The notes below the pieces were generated by a model. That model was not told where the DNA came from. It saw only the letters and a program-made list of their open reading frames with translations, and did no database searches. Source: Bacteroidales bacterium (GTDB lineage Bacteria; Bacteroidota; Bacteroidia; Bacteroidales; WCHB1-69). Taken from it: 64,000 bases of DNA. Every line of letters starts with the position of its first letter. Position 1 is the stretch's first letter. This document shows positions 25,289-33,512 of the stretch, piece after piece. Both the position numbers and the translations under genes were made by a program. Location of the stretch: contig JAFZIP010000006.1 of NCBI GenBank assembly GCA_017554325.1, positions 1 to 64,000 on the forward strand, given 5' to 3'.

Positions 25289-25966
25289 TTATTCCCAACT
25301 GCCTGCTGTGCTGGCTTCGGTGAGGGAACCCATGTAGATGTCACCGTATTGAGACTTGTATTGGTCTTCTTCAGCCAGGTTGTTATAGAAAATCTTGTTC
25401 CAGAATTTGCTGAATACGCCAGCGTTCTCCGGCGTGATGCTTCTGTCCATGTTGACAAGGATCTGGTCTAATGAGACATCAATTCTGTAAACTGGAATCT
25501 CGTAGGTCTTGGAAGCGATTGAACCCGTCTGGATTTCATATTTCTCCTTGTCGCTGAACGGGATGTATTGGAAATTCTTGAAGTTCTCGCGAGTCAGATT
25601 GGGGTCGAGCTCCAGCATCTTTTCGATGGCAGGGATTTTGACGACCTGTTTCTTGATGAGGCCCAATTTGAAAGCCTGTTCCTGGCTCATGGTGTCGGGG
25701 AAGTTACCGACGGTCTTTTCCACTTCCACGTGGCCGTTGTTCACGAAATCCACCAGCGAGTCGATGTCGGAGGCATAGACTTTGAACACGTTCTTGTAGA
25801 TGGTCTGCGCACAGCGGATGGTCTTCAGATTGTTGACGTTGAGGGTCTTGCGGTCCTCGTAGGTCTGTCTGAATTTTTCCGGACGCATGATGCTTCTGGC
25901 AGCAAACACAGCCAGAATGACGACGAGGATGACTAATAGTGTACTGATTAAAGCTCTGGTCTTCAT
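25289..25966 (-). CDS. Conserved hypothetical protein with N-terminal membrane anchor
   Basis: This 225-residue protein has one hydrophobic segment at residues 5-24 (LISTLLVILVVILAVFAA) and a soluble remainder with no motif I recognise. It is the first gene of the pth operon and starts about 50 bp downstream of a -7 element. The anchor and the absence of a cleavage site suggest it faces the periplasm while tethered to the inner membrane. Confidence 0.75.
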   Translation of the reverse strand: MKTRALISTLLVILVVILAVFAARSIMRPEKFRQTYEDRKTLNVNNLKTIRCAQTIYKNVFKVYASDIDSLVDFVNNGHVEVEKTVGNFPDTMSQEQAFKLGLIKKQVVKIPAIEKMLELDPNLTRENFKNFQYIPFSDKEKYEIQTGSIASKTYEIPVYRIDVSLDQILVNMDRSITPENAGVFSKFWNKIFYNNLAEEDQYKSQYGDIYMGSLTEASTAGSWE

Positions 25967-26014
25967 AACTTTTATATGTTTTTATTTCTTTTTTACCATT
26001 GTAAAAATTGCAGG

Positions 26015-26022
26015 CAAAAGTA
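26015..26022 (-). promoter_or_regulatory. -7 promoter element TACTTTTG (pth operon)
   Basis: A minus-strand TACTTTTG lies about 50 bp upstream of the first gene of the operon. Confidence 0.5.
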
Positions 26023-26080
26023 GTAAAAAAAAAGATTGGTTTCACTACCTTTGAAAAAAAATATGAAACGGCCGCATTTT

Positions 26081-26716
26081 TCAGAAGGTGATGCGATGGA
26101 TTCCAGCTTCGTAACGCACTTCCAGAATCCGTTTGATACGTTCATAATCCTCGGCATTCTTCACGAAGTCAAGCTTGGCTGTTTCCAACAGAAGGATGGG
26201 GATGGTGGCATGTTGCTTGAAATAGGAGATGTAGCTGTCCTGGATGTTATTCAGATATTCTGCAGTAATATCCTTCTCGTACTCACGCCCTCTGGCGGCA
26301 ATGTTCTGCAGCAGATGCTCGGCATCATTATATAAATATAGTATGAGTTCCGGCTTGGGCAGAAATGACGATATGGTGTCGAACACGTTCTTATACAGAT
26401 TGTATTCGTCGGTCAGCAGGTTGTTTTTGGAGAAGATGATGCACTTGTCGATGAAATAGTCGCCGATGACGAAGTCGGTGAACAGGTCGCGGGCGGAGAG
26501 CAGGCTTTTGAGCTGCTGGTAACGGTCCATCAGGAAGGTCATCTCCACGGGGAAGGAATAATGCAAGGGATCCTTGTAGAATTTCGGAAGGAATGGGTTG
26601 TCGGCGAAGCGCTCCAGCACCAGTTCGGCGTTGTAATCCTGTGCCAGCATCTTGGTGAGAGTGGTCTTGCCCGCGCCAATGCACCCTTCAACTACTATGT
26701 AATTATATGGAATCAT
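26081..26716 (-). CDS. Deoxynucleoside kinase (dAdo/dGuo kinase family)
   Basis: This 211-residue enzyme has the P-loop GCIGAGKTT at residues 11-19, the ERFADNPFL motif, and DRYQQLK typical of the deoxynucleoside kinase family, which phosphorylates salvaged deoxynucleosides. The exact base specificity cannot be read. It follows folK after a tandem-repeat junction; folK and this kinase are often neighbours in Bacteroidota. Confidence 0.9.
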   Translation of the reverse strand: MIPYNYIVVEGCIGAGKTTLTKMLAQDYNAELVLERFADNPFLPKFYKDPLHYSFPVEMTFLMDRYQQLKSLLSARDLFTDFVIGDYFIDKCIIFSKNNLLTDEYNLYKNVFDTISSFLPKPELILYLYNDAEHLLQNIAARGREYEKDITAEYLNNIQDSYISYFKQHATIPILLLETAKLDFVKNAEDYERIKRILEVRYEAGIHRITF

Positions 26717-26800
26717 ACTTTGTGCTCTTTGTGTCCTTAGTGCTCTTAGTGTTCTCTGTACTCTTTGTGCTCTTTGTGTTCTTTGTGTTTTTTGTGTTGA
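26715..26800. repeat. Tandem CTTTGTG-type repeat array across the folK end
   Basis: About eight imperfect copies of a 9-10 bp unit (CTCTTTGTG, TTCTTTGTG, TCCTTAGTG and similar) run from the start of the kinase gene into the 3' end of folK. The part inside folK is translated as alternating His-Lys-Glu. Confidence 0.75.
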
Positions 26801-27240
26801 ATAATCGGAATCTCTCTCAGCAAGTCCAGCTCCCGGAGCTGTTGCAGCACGAACTCGCGATTGCCGATGTGCGGGTGGGGGAGCGTGAGCCGCTCATCGT
26901 GGAACACAATGTGGTCGTAGTCCAATATGTCCAGGTCAATGGTTCGGCTGTGATACACAGGTACGCCGTCTTCGTAATGGGTCTTGACGGCACGTCCGAG
27001 GCGTTGCTCAATATGCCGCAATACTTCTAACAACTCCAACGGCTGCAGCTCTGTGAGTATGACGATGATCTGGTTCAGAAATGGAGGTGCTTCAAAACCC
27101 CAGGCCTTGGTTTCAGCTAACGAGGAGGCTTGTACAATCACACCAGCATGCGCATCCACCAGCCGGCGTGCCTGCGCCAGATAGCCCGCACGGTCGCCGA
27201 TATTGCCACCCAATCCGATGATTGCTTGCTTTTTGTTCAT
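26746..27240 (-). CDS. folK: 2-amino-4-hydroxy-6-hydroxymethyldihydropteridine pyrophosphokinase
   Basis: I took the ATG at 27240 (MNKKQAIIGLGGNIGD), giving 164 residues; the earlier ATG would include the promoter region. FolK transfers pyrophosphate to hydroxymethyldihydropterin in folate synthesis. GGNIGDR, AWGFEAPPFLNQ and RTIDLDILDYD are present. The C-terminus ends in a repeat-encoded tail, HKKHKEHKEHKEYREH, which is not part of the enzyme fold. Confidence 0.93.
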   Translation of the reverse strand: MNKKQAIIGLGGNIGDRAGYLAQARRLVDAHAGVIVQASSLAETKAWGFEAPPFLNQIIVILTELQPLELLEVLRHIEQRLGRAVKTHYEDGVPVYHSRTIDLDILDYDHIVFHDERLTLPHPHIGNREFVLQQLRELDLLREIPIIQHKKHKEHKEHKEYREH

Positions 27241-27245
27241 CGCCG

Positions 27246-27253
27246 CAAAAATA
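27246..27253 (-). promoter_or_regulatory. -7 promoter element TATTTTTG (folK)
   Basis: A minus-strand TATTTTTG lies 5 bp upstream of the chosen folK ATG, so the folK transcript would have almost no leader. Confidence 0.45.
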
Positions 27254-27258
27254 AAAAA

Positions 27259-27284
27259 AAAGACGCTCAAATCAGAGCGTCTTT
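27259..27284 (-). terminator. Intrinsic terminator of the 49-residue protein gene
   Basis: AAAGACGCTC and GAGCGTCTTT form a perfect 10-bp stem with a 6-nt loop, followed on the minus strand by about eight T residues. Confidence 0.88.
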
Positions 27285-27288
27285 AAGT

Positions 27289-27438
27289 CTAATTGTTGAT
27301 GAGTAAAATCTGTCTGCCGTAACCGCTTGAAATCACTTCCAAAGACCTGGAATAGTTCAAAATGTTGTTGATGATGCGGCGTGAAGGCCTTTCTTTTTTC
27401 ACAGATTTCCTCTCTAAAGTAGTAGAGGTCTTCTCCAT
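27289..27438 (-). CDS. Conserved small protein, 49 residues
   Basis: An ATG at 27438 opens a 49-codon frame ending in TAG at 27289, just before a strong terminator. The product is basic, with KKERPSRRIINNILNYSRSL in the middle and GYGRQILLINN at the end. Short proteins with a PSxxxIxxILNYSxxL pattern are widespread in Bacteroidales, as I recall; the function is unknown. The following terminator and the clean frame support a real gene. Confidence 0.7.
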   Translation of the reverse strand: MEKTSTTLERKSVKKERPSRRIINNILNYSRSLEVISSGYGRQILLINN

Positions 27439-27560
27439 GGGCTGGTATTTACGTTAGTATTTGTGTTGAACAATAGGTTAACGCAACCCTAGGTGAAATA
27501 TTTTACATCCATGCATTTTTTCTTGATTTTTCCAAAACCGGCCAACTCCATATACGATAA

Positions 27561-27929
27561 TTATCTCTTAAACAGGAAGTAAACTGCCAATACCAGCAGG
27601 CCAAACCCAATCAGATGGTTCACGCGCAAAGGCTCGTTTTTGAAGAAAATCAGCATGAACACGGTAAATACAGTTAGTGAAACCGCCTCTTGTATGACTT
27701 TCAGCTGCCATAGATTGAAAGGGCCGCCGTTTTCGACGAAACCGATACGGTTGGCTGGCACCTGGCAGCAATACTCGAACAGAGCAATTCCCCAACTGAA
27801 CAGGATCACCAAGGGCAGCGACAACTTCGAGAACCATGTGGCACTTTGCAGTTTCAGGTGGCTGTACCACGCAAGGGTCATGAATATGTTAGAGCAGAGC
27901 AACAATCCAATACTATACAAACCTTTCAT
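27561..27929 (-). CDS. DUF486/DMT-type small membrane protein
   Basis: This 122-residue protein has four hydrophobic segments and the DUF486 pattern: FMTLAWYSHLK near the N-terminus, WGIALFEYCCQVPANRIGF in the middle, and FKNEPLRVNHLIGFGLL near the end. DUF486 proteins are half-size relatives of the drug/metabolite transporter superfamily. No substrate is known. Confidence 0.85.
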   Translation of the reverse strand: MKGLYSIGLLLCSNIFMTLAWYSHLKLQSATWFSKLSLPLVILFSWGIALFEYCCQVPANRIGFVENGGPFNLWQLKVIQEAVSLTVFTVFMLIFFKNEPLRVNHLIGFGLLVLAVYFLFKR

Positions 27930-28601
27930 AATCTTTTCAATAATAGTTTTGCCAATAGGGCAGTAGAGTATTTTTTAGCGGCTGCAAAAATAGAAAAGTT
28001 ATCTGTAATCCATATCCCCACGAGAATCGAATATTTCAGTTCAATTTTATATCCGGTCAGGAAAATTCAAATTCCATTTTTCAAGATAAAGATGCATAAA
28101 AACATTAATCACGAAAATGTCCCCAATTAAAATTCCCCTTCTATTTCAGAAGGTGTACCCGCAGGGCAGTAATACGACAATGAATATCTGTTTAACAAAT
28201 GTAAAAAAACAATAAAACATTAGTTTACAAAAATAACACCCAAAACACCAAATAGTTTACAAAGCTAAAATATACACGGCAATAGTTTTTACAATTGAAA
28301 AATCGTAAAGGTGATAATCATGATTACTAAACTAAAAAATAATCCCTAAAATATTAAACCACTCATACTCGACCCCCTTCGTCCGCTTCTGTGTGGCAAA
28401 CTAAATCCGTGCACTAAAGTTATACTATATCTTACTGATTTCTAATATAATTATATGTATAATATAAACTAATAATTTATATCTGACGCAATTTTAACTA
28501 ACAATACTTAAATCTATATGTTCATTAATATAAAGATTTTAATATCAGTATATTATAGGTATTAACTAAAGTATAAAAATTAGTATTTATCAACATTCTC
28601 G
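27930..28601. other. AT-rich intergenic region, no gene seen
   Basis: This stretch of about 670 bp is unusually AT-rich, especially 28180-28600. No coding frame, RNA fold or repeat array stands out. It is bounded on the right by the promoter of the XRE regulator. Confidence 0.55.
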
Positions 28602-28631
28602 TTGAGGATATGTTTAGGTTTTGTATTTTTG
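28602..28631 (+). promoter_or_regulatory. Promoter of the XRE regulator, TTG-N19-TATTTTTG
   Basis: TTG at 28602-28604 and TATTTTTG at 28624-28631 are 19 bp apart, matching the Bacteroidota consensus. The leader would be about 70 nt. A second -7-like TAACTTTG sits at 28695-28702, only 4 bp before the ATG. Confidence 0.6.
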
Positions 28632-28706
28632 CCAACTGTAAATCATCGCTTTTTCTGACGAGTGTTTTGAATATTTGTTTTGAAATTGTATTTTTAACTT
28701 TGTAAT

Positions 28707-29333
28707 ATGGTTGATAGAATTAAACAAGTAATGGAGTATGAACAAATGTCACCAACGGCATTTGCTGACAAGATTAACATCAACAGATCCAGTTTGACAC
28801 ACATCTTTTCGGGACGTAACCAGCCCAGTTTGGACATTGCCAAGAAGATTCTGATTGCTTTTCCCGAAATCAGTACCGAGTGGTTGATCATGGGCATGGG
28901 CAACATGGTACAGGAGGTGCCCGCGCCCGTCGAGACACCCGTATCTGTGAAAAATGTGGACAACATGCAACAGACGGATTTATTCTCGGGGACAGAAGAT
29001 GAGGTTCTGGACCAAACAGAAAAAGAAATAGTTGATACTGAAATAGTTGAGGAAGAAGTTGCTGCTCCAGAACAAGAACCGACTGCGCGCGAGAAGTCCA
29101 TAAATACCACACAACAGACTATCGATGAACCTGTTAAAGAAGAAGTAGTCGTCAATGACCCTCCAGTTGCCGCACCTGCGCGCGCGCGCGGAAGAAGCAG
29201 ATTGTCAGAATCGCATATTCCAGCCTCCAGTCAGAGGCGCGACCGGATTTCCAATTCTCCGGGCGATAAGAAATTGGTGAAAATCGTCTTTTTCTACGAG
29301 GACAGAAGCTTTGAGGAGTATCGGCCGAGCTAA
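28707..29333 (+). CDS. XRE-family helix-turn-helix regulator
   Basis: This 208-residue protein has a Cro/CI-type helix-turn-helix in residues 1-65 (MSPTAFADKININRSSLTHIFSGRNQPSLD). The middle is acidic and low in complexity, and the C-terminal 60 residues are basic (ARARGRSRLSE, then KKLVKIVFFYEDRSFEEY). Such proteins are common in Bacteroidota, but the target is unknown. It is a single gene closed by a strong terminator. Confidence 0.85.
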   Translation: MVDRIKQVMEYEQMSPTAFADKININRSSLTHIFSGRNQPSLDIAKKILIAFPEISTEWLIMGMGNMVQEVPAPVETPVSVKNVDNMQQTDLFSGTEDEVLDQTEKEIVDTEIVEEEVAAPEQEPTAREKSINTTQQTIDEPVKEEVVVNDPPVAAPARARGRSRLSESHIPASSQRRDRISNSPGDKKLVKIVFFYEDRSFEEYRPS

Positions 29334-29347
29334 TTGATGCAAATAAA

Positions 29348-29373
29348 AAATGGCGACCTTTTGGTCGCCATTT
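29348..29373. terminator. Strong bidirectional terminator
   Basis: AAATGGCGACC and GGTCGCCATTT form a perfect 11-bp stem with a TTTT loop, flanked by A and T runs. It separates the XRE gene from the convergent hbd gene. Confidence 0.9.
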
Positions 29374-29395
29374 CTCTTAATCGGGGAATCTAATT

Positions 29396-30232
29396 CTAGT
29401 ACTTGTAGAATCCTTCGCCGGTTTTGCGTCCGAGCAGGCCGGCACGCACCATCTTGCGCAACAGCGGGTGCGGACGGTATTTCGGATCGCCGAACTCGTT
29501 GTAGAGCACTTCCATGATGGCGAGGTTCACATCGTTGCCAATCAAGTCGGCCAATGCGAGCGGGCCCATCGGATGGTTGGCACCCAGCATCATGCACTTG
29601 TCGATGTCCTCGGCGCTGGCAATGCCATCAGCCAAAATGCCCACAGCCTCGTTGATCATCGGGATGAGGATGCGGTTCACCACAAAGCCGGGGGCCTCGT
29701 TCACGAGCACCGGAGTCTTGCCGATAGAAGTGGCCAAATCCACGATCAGCTTGCACACTTCGTCAGAGGTAACCTGACCCTTGATGACTTCCACTAACGC
29801 CATTCTGTCGGCGGGATTGAAGAAGTGCATGCCGATGAACTGGCTGGGACGGCTGGTGCAGGCAGCGATTTCTGTGATGGACAAGGAAGAGGAGTTGGTG
29901 GCGAAGATGGTCTCCGGCTTGCAAATCTTGTCGAGCTCGGTGAACACATCCTTCTTGAGCTGCATATCCTCCACAGCGGCCTCAATCACGAGGTCGGCGT
30001 CGGCAAAAGTGGCGTAATCCGTGGTGGTGGTGATGTTGGCGAGGATGGCGTCAACAGCCTCCTGCGTCAGTTTGCCCTTCTCCACGAGTTTGCCGTAACC
30101 TTTGGCGAAAGAGCCCATGGCCTTGTCGAGGCTCTCCTGGGTTCTACTTTTCATAACTACTGGCATCTTGGCAGCGAAAGCCTTCACGATGCCCTTGGCC
30201 ATAGTACCTGTTCCGATAACACAAATTTTCAT
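29396..30232 (-). CDS. hbd: 3-hydroxybutyryl-CoA dehydrogenase
   Basis: This 278-residue enzyme interconverts acetoacetyl-CoA and 3-hydroxybutyryl-CoA. The NAD-binding motif GTGTMAKGI is at the N-terminus, followed by [12 protein letters not shown], the catalytic-site segment [11 protein letters not shown], and GFVVNRIL...[18 protein letters not shown]. It lies 53 bp after crt on the same strand. With bcd-etfBA further on it covers most of the crotonyl-CoA pathway. Confidence 0.93.
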   Translation of the reverse strand: MKICVIGTGTMAKGIVKAFAAKMPVVMKSRTQESLDKAMGSFAKGYGKLVEKGKLTQEAVDAILANITTTTDYATFADADLVIEAAVEDMQLKKDVFTELDKICKPETIFATNSSSLSITEIAACTSRPSQFIGMHFFNPADRMALVEVIKGQVTSDEVCKLIVDLATSIGKTPVLVNEAPGFVVNRILIPMINEAVGILADGIASAEDIDKCMMLGANHPMGPLALADLIGNDVNLAIMEVLYNEFGDPKYRPHPLLRKMVRAGLLGRKTGEGFYKY

Positions 30233-30255
30233 ATCTCGAAATTTTAATTAATAAT

Positions 30256-30288
30256 AGTTTAGAGTTTACAGTTTAGGGTTTAGAGTTA
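30256..30288. repeat. TTTAGAGTT-type repeat between crt and hbd
   Basis: The sequence repeats AGTTTAGAGTTTACAGTTTAG-like units and reaches into the stop codon of crt. Similar units occur at 46911-46943 and 53461-53535. Confidence 0.6.
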
Positions 30289-31062
30289 TTGATTCTTAAA
30301 ATCTGGTTTGGCTTTGTTCAGGAATGCTGACATGCCCTCTTTCTGGTCTTGCGTGGCGAAGCACTTGCCGAACATCTTGTTCTCGTACGCGATGGCGTCG
30401 TCAGCGGCAAGGTCGTACTCCTCGTTGATGCACTGCTTGGCGTAGCGGATGGCGATGGGGGCGTTGACCACAATGCGGTTGGCCAGATTCATGGCCTCTT
30501 CCATGAGTTGTTCGGGCTCGTAGATAGCATTCACCAGTCCGATGCGCAAGGCTTCGTCGGCACGGATGGCGCGGCCCGAATAAATCAGCTCCTTGGCCAT
30601 GCCCATGCCCACCAATTTAGCCAGGCGGTAAGTGCCCGAGAAGCCTGGGATGATACCCAAGCCGACCTCCGGCTGCCCGAACTTGGCTTTGTTGGAAGCG
30701 ATTCGGATATCGCACGCCATGGCCAACTCGCAGCCGCCACCCAGCGCAAAGCCGTTCACAGCGGCAATCACAGGAATAGGCAATGTCTCTATCTTGCGGA
30801 ACACCTGTGCGCCGAGTCTGCCGAACACTTCGCCCTCAGCCTCGTTCAGGTTGGCCATTTCGGAGATGTCAGCTCCCGCCACAAACGACTTCTCGCCGTC
30901 GCCGGTAATGATGAGCGCGCGCACGTCGTCGCCGATATGGCTGACAAAATCATCCAGCTCTTTCAGGATGGTTGAATTAAGGGCGTTCAGGGATTTCGGA
31001 GCGGAAATGGTCAGTGTGCAAATCGCATCCGTATGGTTAATTTTCAAATAGTTGTATTCCAT
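30286..31062 (-). CDS. crt: Enoyl-CoA hydratase (crotonase)
   Basis: I took the ATG at 31062 (MEYNYLKIN), giving 258 residues; the longer frame runs into the promoter. The crotonase fold is clear: oxyanion-hole motif SFVAGADISEM, then GFALGGGCELAMACDIRIAS and FGQPEVGLGIIPG with both catalytic glutamates. It hydrates crotonyl-CoA reversibly and is probably cotranscribed with hbd. Confidence 0.93.
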   Translation of the reverse strand: MEYNYLKINHTDAICTLTISAPKSLNALNSTILKELDDFVSHIGDDVRALIITGDGEKSFVAGADISEMANLNEAEGEVFGRLGAQVFRKIETLPIPVIAAVNGFALGGGCELAMACDIRIASNKAKFGQPEVGLGIIPGFSGTYRLAKLVGMGMAKELIYSGRAIRADEALRIGLVNAIYEPEQLMEEAMNLANRIVVNAPIAIRYAKQCINEEYDLAADDAIAYENKMFGKCFATQDQKEGMSAFLNKAKPDFKNQ

Positions 31063-31092
31063 AACAGTTATATTTTTCTTGAAAAGCGGTCG

Positions 31093-31100
31093 CAAAGATA
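31093..31100 (-). promoter_or_regulatory. -7 promoter element TATCTTTG (crt-hbd)
   Basis: A minus-strand TATCTTTG lies about 30 bp upstream of crt. Confidence 0.55.
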
Positions 31101-31108
31101 CAAAAAAA

Positions 31109-31840
31109 TCAGTGCTGCTGTTGCACAAATTTGTCCAATTCAGTCTTACTGCTCTCGAAAGTAAATACTGAGTTCAGCATAAAATATCTATTCTGATCCA
31201 CGCAACGAGAATAGGCATATTTGGCAAACTCTAGCTTGTCCTTGTCAAAACTGAACAACCGGCAAACCTGCTCTATCTGATTCACCGTCATGAAGTTTTT
31301 GAGCAGAACTTGTTTTGCTGCAGACATTTTGTCCTTGTCGAAATTCTTACTTTGGATATAGGTCATGGCCGCCTGGAAATCCGCGTTGTTCATCGGCATA
31401 GGAGCTCTGGGATGGAAAGTATTGCCAGGGTTGTGGTGGCCTTGCGGATGGAGTGAATTCTGAGGCTTAGTGGGGTAGATTGCAACTACTGCAGGACGAA
31501 TCATCCCGTAACTTAATGATAATCCGTACAAATGTCCCTGTTTTTCAATTCTGTACTGATTGTTCCTGTCGTTCAACATAATATATTGTCCAACCGTGTT
31601 ATGCTGCTGGTTATCTATCTCAACGCGCACATAGTGTTCGCCCTCCGGGATCCGATCCACTCTAATAGAAGTAGTTGATTTATCATTTAGTTGATAATCA
31701 TCTATGAAAAGCCAGAAAGCATGATGGTCGGACGAGACGGTCAGGGAAGCCTGCGTCATAGCGCCGGGATGTTGAGCCTGCAAAGAGGAAATAGCAAAGC
31801 AAAGAGCTATCAAAAATGTAAGGATCAGGATTTTACGCAT
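31109..31840 (-). CDS. Secreted DUF4476 protein
   Basis: This 243-residue protein has a signal peptide (MRKILILTFLIALCFAISSLQAQ). Residues 30-110 resemble the PEGA-like beta domain often found in front of DUF4476 (VDRIPEGEHYVRVEI). Residues about 150-240 are the DUF4476 domain, a helical repeat of the type FxxAMxYIQSKNFDKDKMxAAKQVL. The family is exported and of unknown function. A -7 element lies about 100 bp upstream. Confidence 0.85.
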   Translation of the reverse strand: MRKILILTFLIALCFAISSLQAQHPGAMTQASLTVSSDHHAFWLFIDDYQLNDKSTTSIRVDRIPEGEHYVRVEIDNQQHNTVGQYIMLNDRNNQYRIEKQGHLYGLSLSYGMIRPAVVAIYPTKPQNSLHPQGHHNPGNTFHPRAPMPMNNADFQAAMTYIQSKNFDKDKMSAAKQVLLKNFMTVNQIEQVCRLFSFDKDKLEFAKYAYSRCVDQNRYFMLNSVFTFESSKTELDKFVQQQH

Positions 31841-31942
31841 AATTAATCTTTTTTTTGTGAATAATGGAGAAAAGTGGACGCTATACGATGATACAAGATT
31901 AAAACCATATTTTTATTACCCGCATTTCTCATACAAAGTTTG

Positions 31943-31950
31943 CAAAAATA
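31943..31950 (-). promoter_or_regulatory. -7 promoter element TATTTTTG (DUF4476 gene)
   Basis: A minus-strand TATTTTTG lies about 100 bp upstream of the gene. Confidence 0.45.
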
Positions 31951-32043
31951 CGTTTTTTTGGTAATTATCTAAAATCCATTATTATACTATGCAGTTGCAC
32001 AAACTGTTCCAACTCTGTAGTGTACTTTTTTGGCCCCTTTTTG

Positions 32044-32051
32044 TACTTTTG
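32044..32051 (+). promoter_or_regulatory. -7 promoter element TACTTTTG (sigma-WG gene)
   Basis: TACTTTTG lies 23 bp upstream of the chosen ATG at 32075, which supports that start over the ATG at 32030. Confidence 0.55.
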
Positions 32052-32074
32052 CGTCATCATCAAAAAGCGCAACG

Positions 32075-33430
32075 ATGCAGGCACAACATTTTTGGTCAAA
32101 AGTATATCAGCGGAACATCGGCAAGATGATCGGGGCATGCTACCGGTATGTGGGAGACCGCGCTGTGGCAGAGGATCTTGCGCACGAGGCTTTCCTGAAG
32201 GCCATTGAGAAATCGGACAGCTACAAACGCCTCGGGAGTTTCGACGGGTGGTTGATGCGCATCAATCTCAACACCACACTGGACTACCTGCGCCGGCAAC
32301 CACAGTTTTTACCGATTGAGGACTTGGCCGAATCGCCATATCCGGATGCAGATACGCAAAACATTGCGCCTCTACAAGATTCCGATTTCACCGAAGATGA
32401 AATATTGTCGGCAATCTGCGCCCTGCCCGACAAACAGCGTGCGGTTTTCAATCTATATGTATTTGAAAAACAGAAACATGAAACGATTGCTCAAAACTTG
32501 CAAATCGGGGTGCGCAGTTCCAAGCGATATCTGTCGGAGGCACGTGCACAATTGCAAAAAATATTGAAAAATATGAAAGAACATAAAAAGTCCGGAGTGC
32601 TGATGCTATTATCCATCCTTCCCTGGAGAAGCCATGCGATTGACCGGATCTGTCGTGCCAAACTGAAGCATTTGTCCATGGCGCCTTGCAATCCGTCGGC
32701 CCTGTCTGCTTCGCAATGGGCTACAGTGTCACAACCTTCGTCCTGGCTGGTTCTTTCCGCCGCCAAAGCACCCGCCATCGCCACGGGGGTGATCACCACC
32801 GCCGTGGCCGGATCCGTGGCAATCTGGCAAGCCCAGCCCTCAGAACCGATGTCCCCGCGCATTTTGGAGTCTGCCGTTGACACGGTTGGGATACAAATTA
32901 TGCCGACGACACAAAATCCGGATACCGTTTCATCTGTAGAGACGATGTGCACATCGTCTCTACAGAAACACGATTCCGATATTTCTTCTGAACAAAACAA
33001 TTCGTCCACCGAACAACAAAACCAATGCCCAGTCCAAACACTGCCCGAGACACACCAGACCCTATATGCTGCGCCCAAATCCAATCATAGCCTTAAGAAA
33101 TTCTGGCGCAACGGCTACTGTGGTCTGCAAGACGCAGAAGGGAACATTATCGTGTATCCGAAATACACCGACATCGGACCGTTTGATGATTATAGAAATG
33201 GCTGGGCAATGGTGGACTTGTTCGGATTCAAGGGCTTCATTGACACCCAAGGTCGTGAGGTTGTGCACCCGCAATATGATGAGATTGGAGCATTTGGATT
33301 CTATCAGGATGGACGGGCGTTAGTACGCAAGGGTTCATTCTACGGTTTCATAGACCTGACAGGCAAAGAGGTGGTTCCTGTCGTCTTACAAAAAAAATGG
33401 GATGGAGGAAGGATGATTATCCAGCGGTAG
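32075..33430 (+). CDS. ECF sigma factor fused to a membrane segment and WG repeats
   Basis: I took the ATG at 32075 (MQAQHFWSKVYQ), giving 451 residues. Residues 1-160 are an ECF sigma factor: region 2 with YRYVGDRAVAEDLAHEAFLKA and region 4 with LPDKQRAVFNLYVFEKQKHETIAQNL. A hydrophobic segment at about 225-255 (APAIATGVITTAVAGSVAIW) probably crosses the membrane. A Ser/Gln/Thr-rich linker follows, then WG-type repeats at about 345-440 (YCGLQDAEGNIIVYPKYTDIGPF, GFIDTQGREVVHPQYDEIG). A 34-bp palindrome is inserted in frame in the linker, giving SVETMCTSSLQ. The next gene is a DUF2807 protein. The fusion suggests a sigma factor held at the membrane and tied to an outside sensor part. Confidence 0.85.
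   Translation: MQAQHFWSKVYQRNIGKMIGACYRYVGDRAVAEDLAHEAFLKAIEKSDSYKRLGSFDGWLMRINLNTTLDYLRRQPQFLPIEDLAESPYPDADTQNIAPLQDSDFTEDEILSAICALPDKQRAVFNLYVFEKQKHETIAQNLQIGVRSSKRYLSEARAQLQKILKNMKEHKKSGVLMLLSILPWRSHAIDRICRAKLKHLSMAPCNPSALSASQWATVSQPSSWLVLSAAKAPAIATGVITTAVAGSVAIWQAQPSEPMSPRILESAVDTVGIQIMPTTQNPDTVSSVETMCTSSLQKHDSDISSEQNNSSTEQQNQCPVQTLPETHQTLYAAPKSNHSLKKFWRNGYCGLQDAEGNIIVYPKYTDIGPFDDYRNGWAMVDLFGFKGFIDTQGREVVHPQYDEIGAFGFYQDGRALVRKGSFYGFIDLTGKEVVPVVLQKKWDGGRMIIQR
32933..32966. repeat. 34-bp perfect palindrome inside the sigma-WG gene
   Basis: TCTGTAGAGACGATGTG (32933-32949) is followed directly by its reverse complement to 32966. It belongs to the GTAGAGACG/CGTCTCTAC family also found in nqrA, at 53647 and at 61084. 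Confidence 0.9.
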
Positions 33431-33512
33431 AATCAATACAAAAACATCACTCGCCTCATTCGATGTGCTACACAATAATAAAACTGTTTTTTAATTTTTA
33501 AATCCAATATCA

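Noticed and set aside
32933..32966. Possible frameshift or sequencing error from the palindrome in the sigma-WG gene
   Set aside because: The palindrome is in frame, the reading frame continues into good WG repeats, and the same kind of insertion occurs in nqrA.
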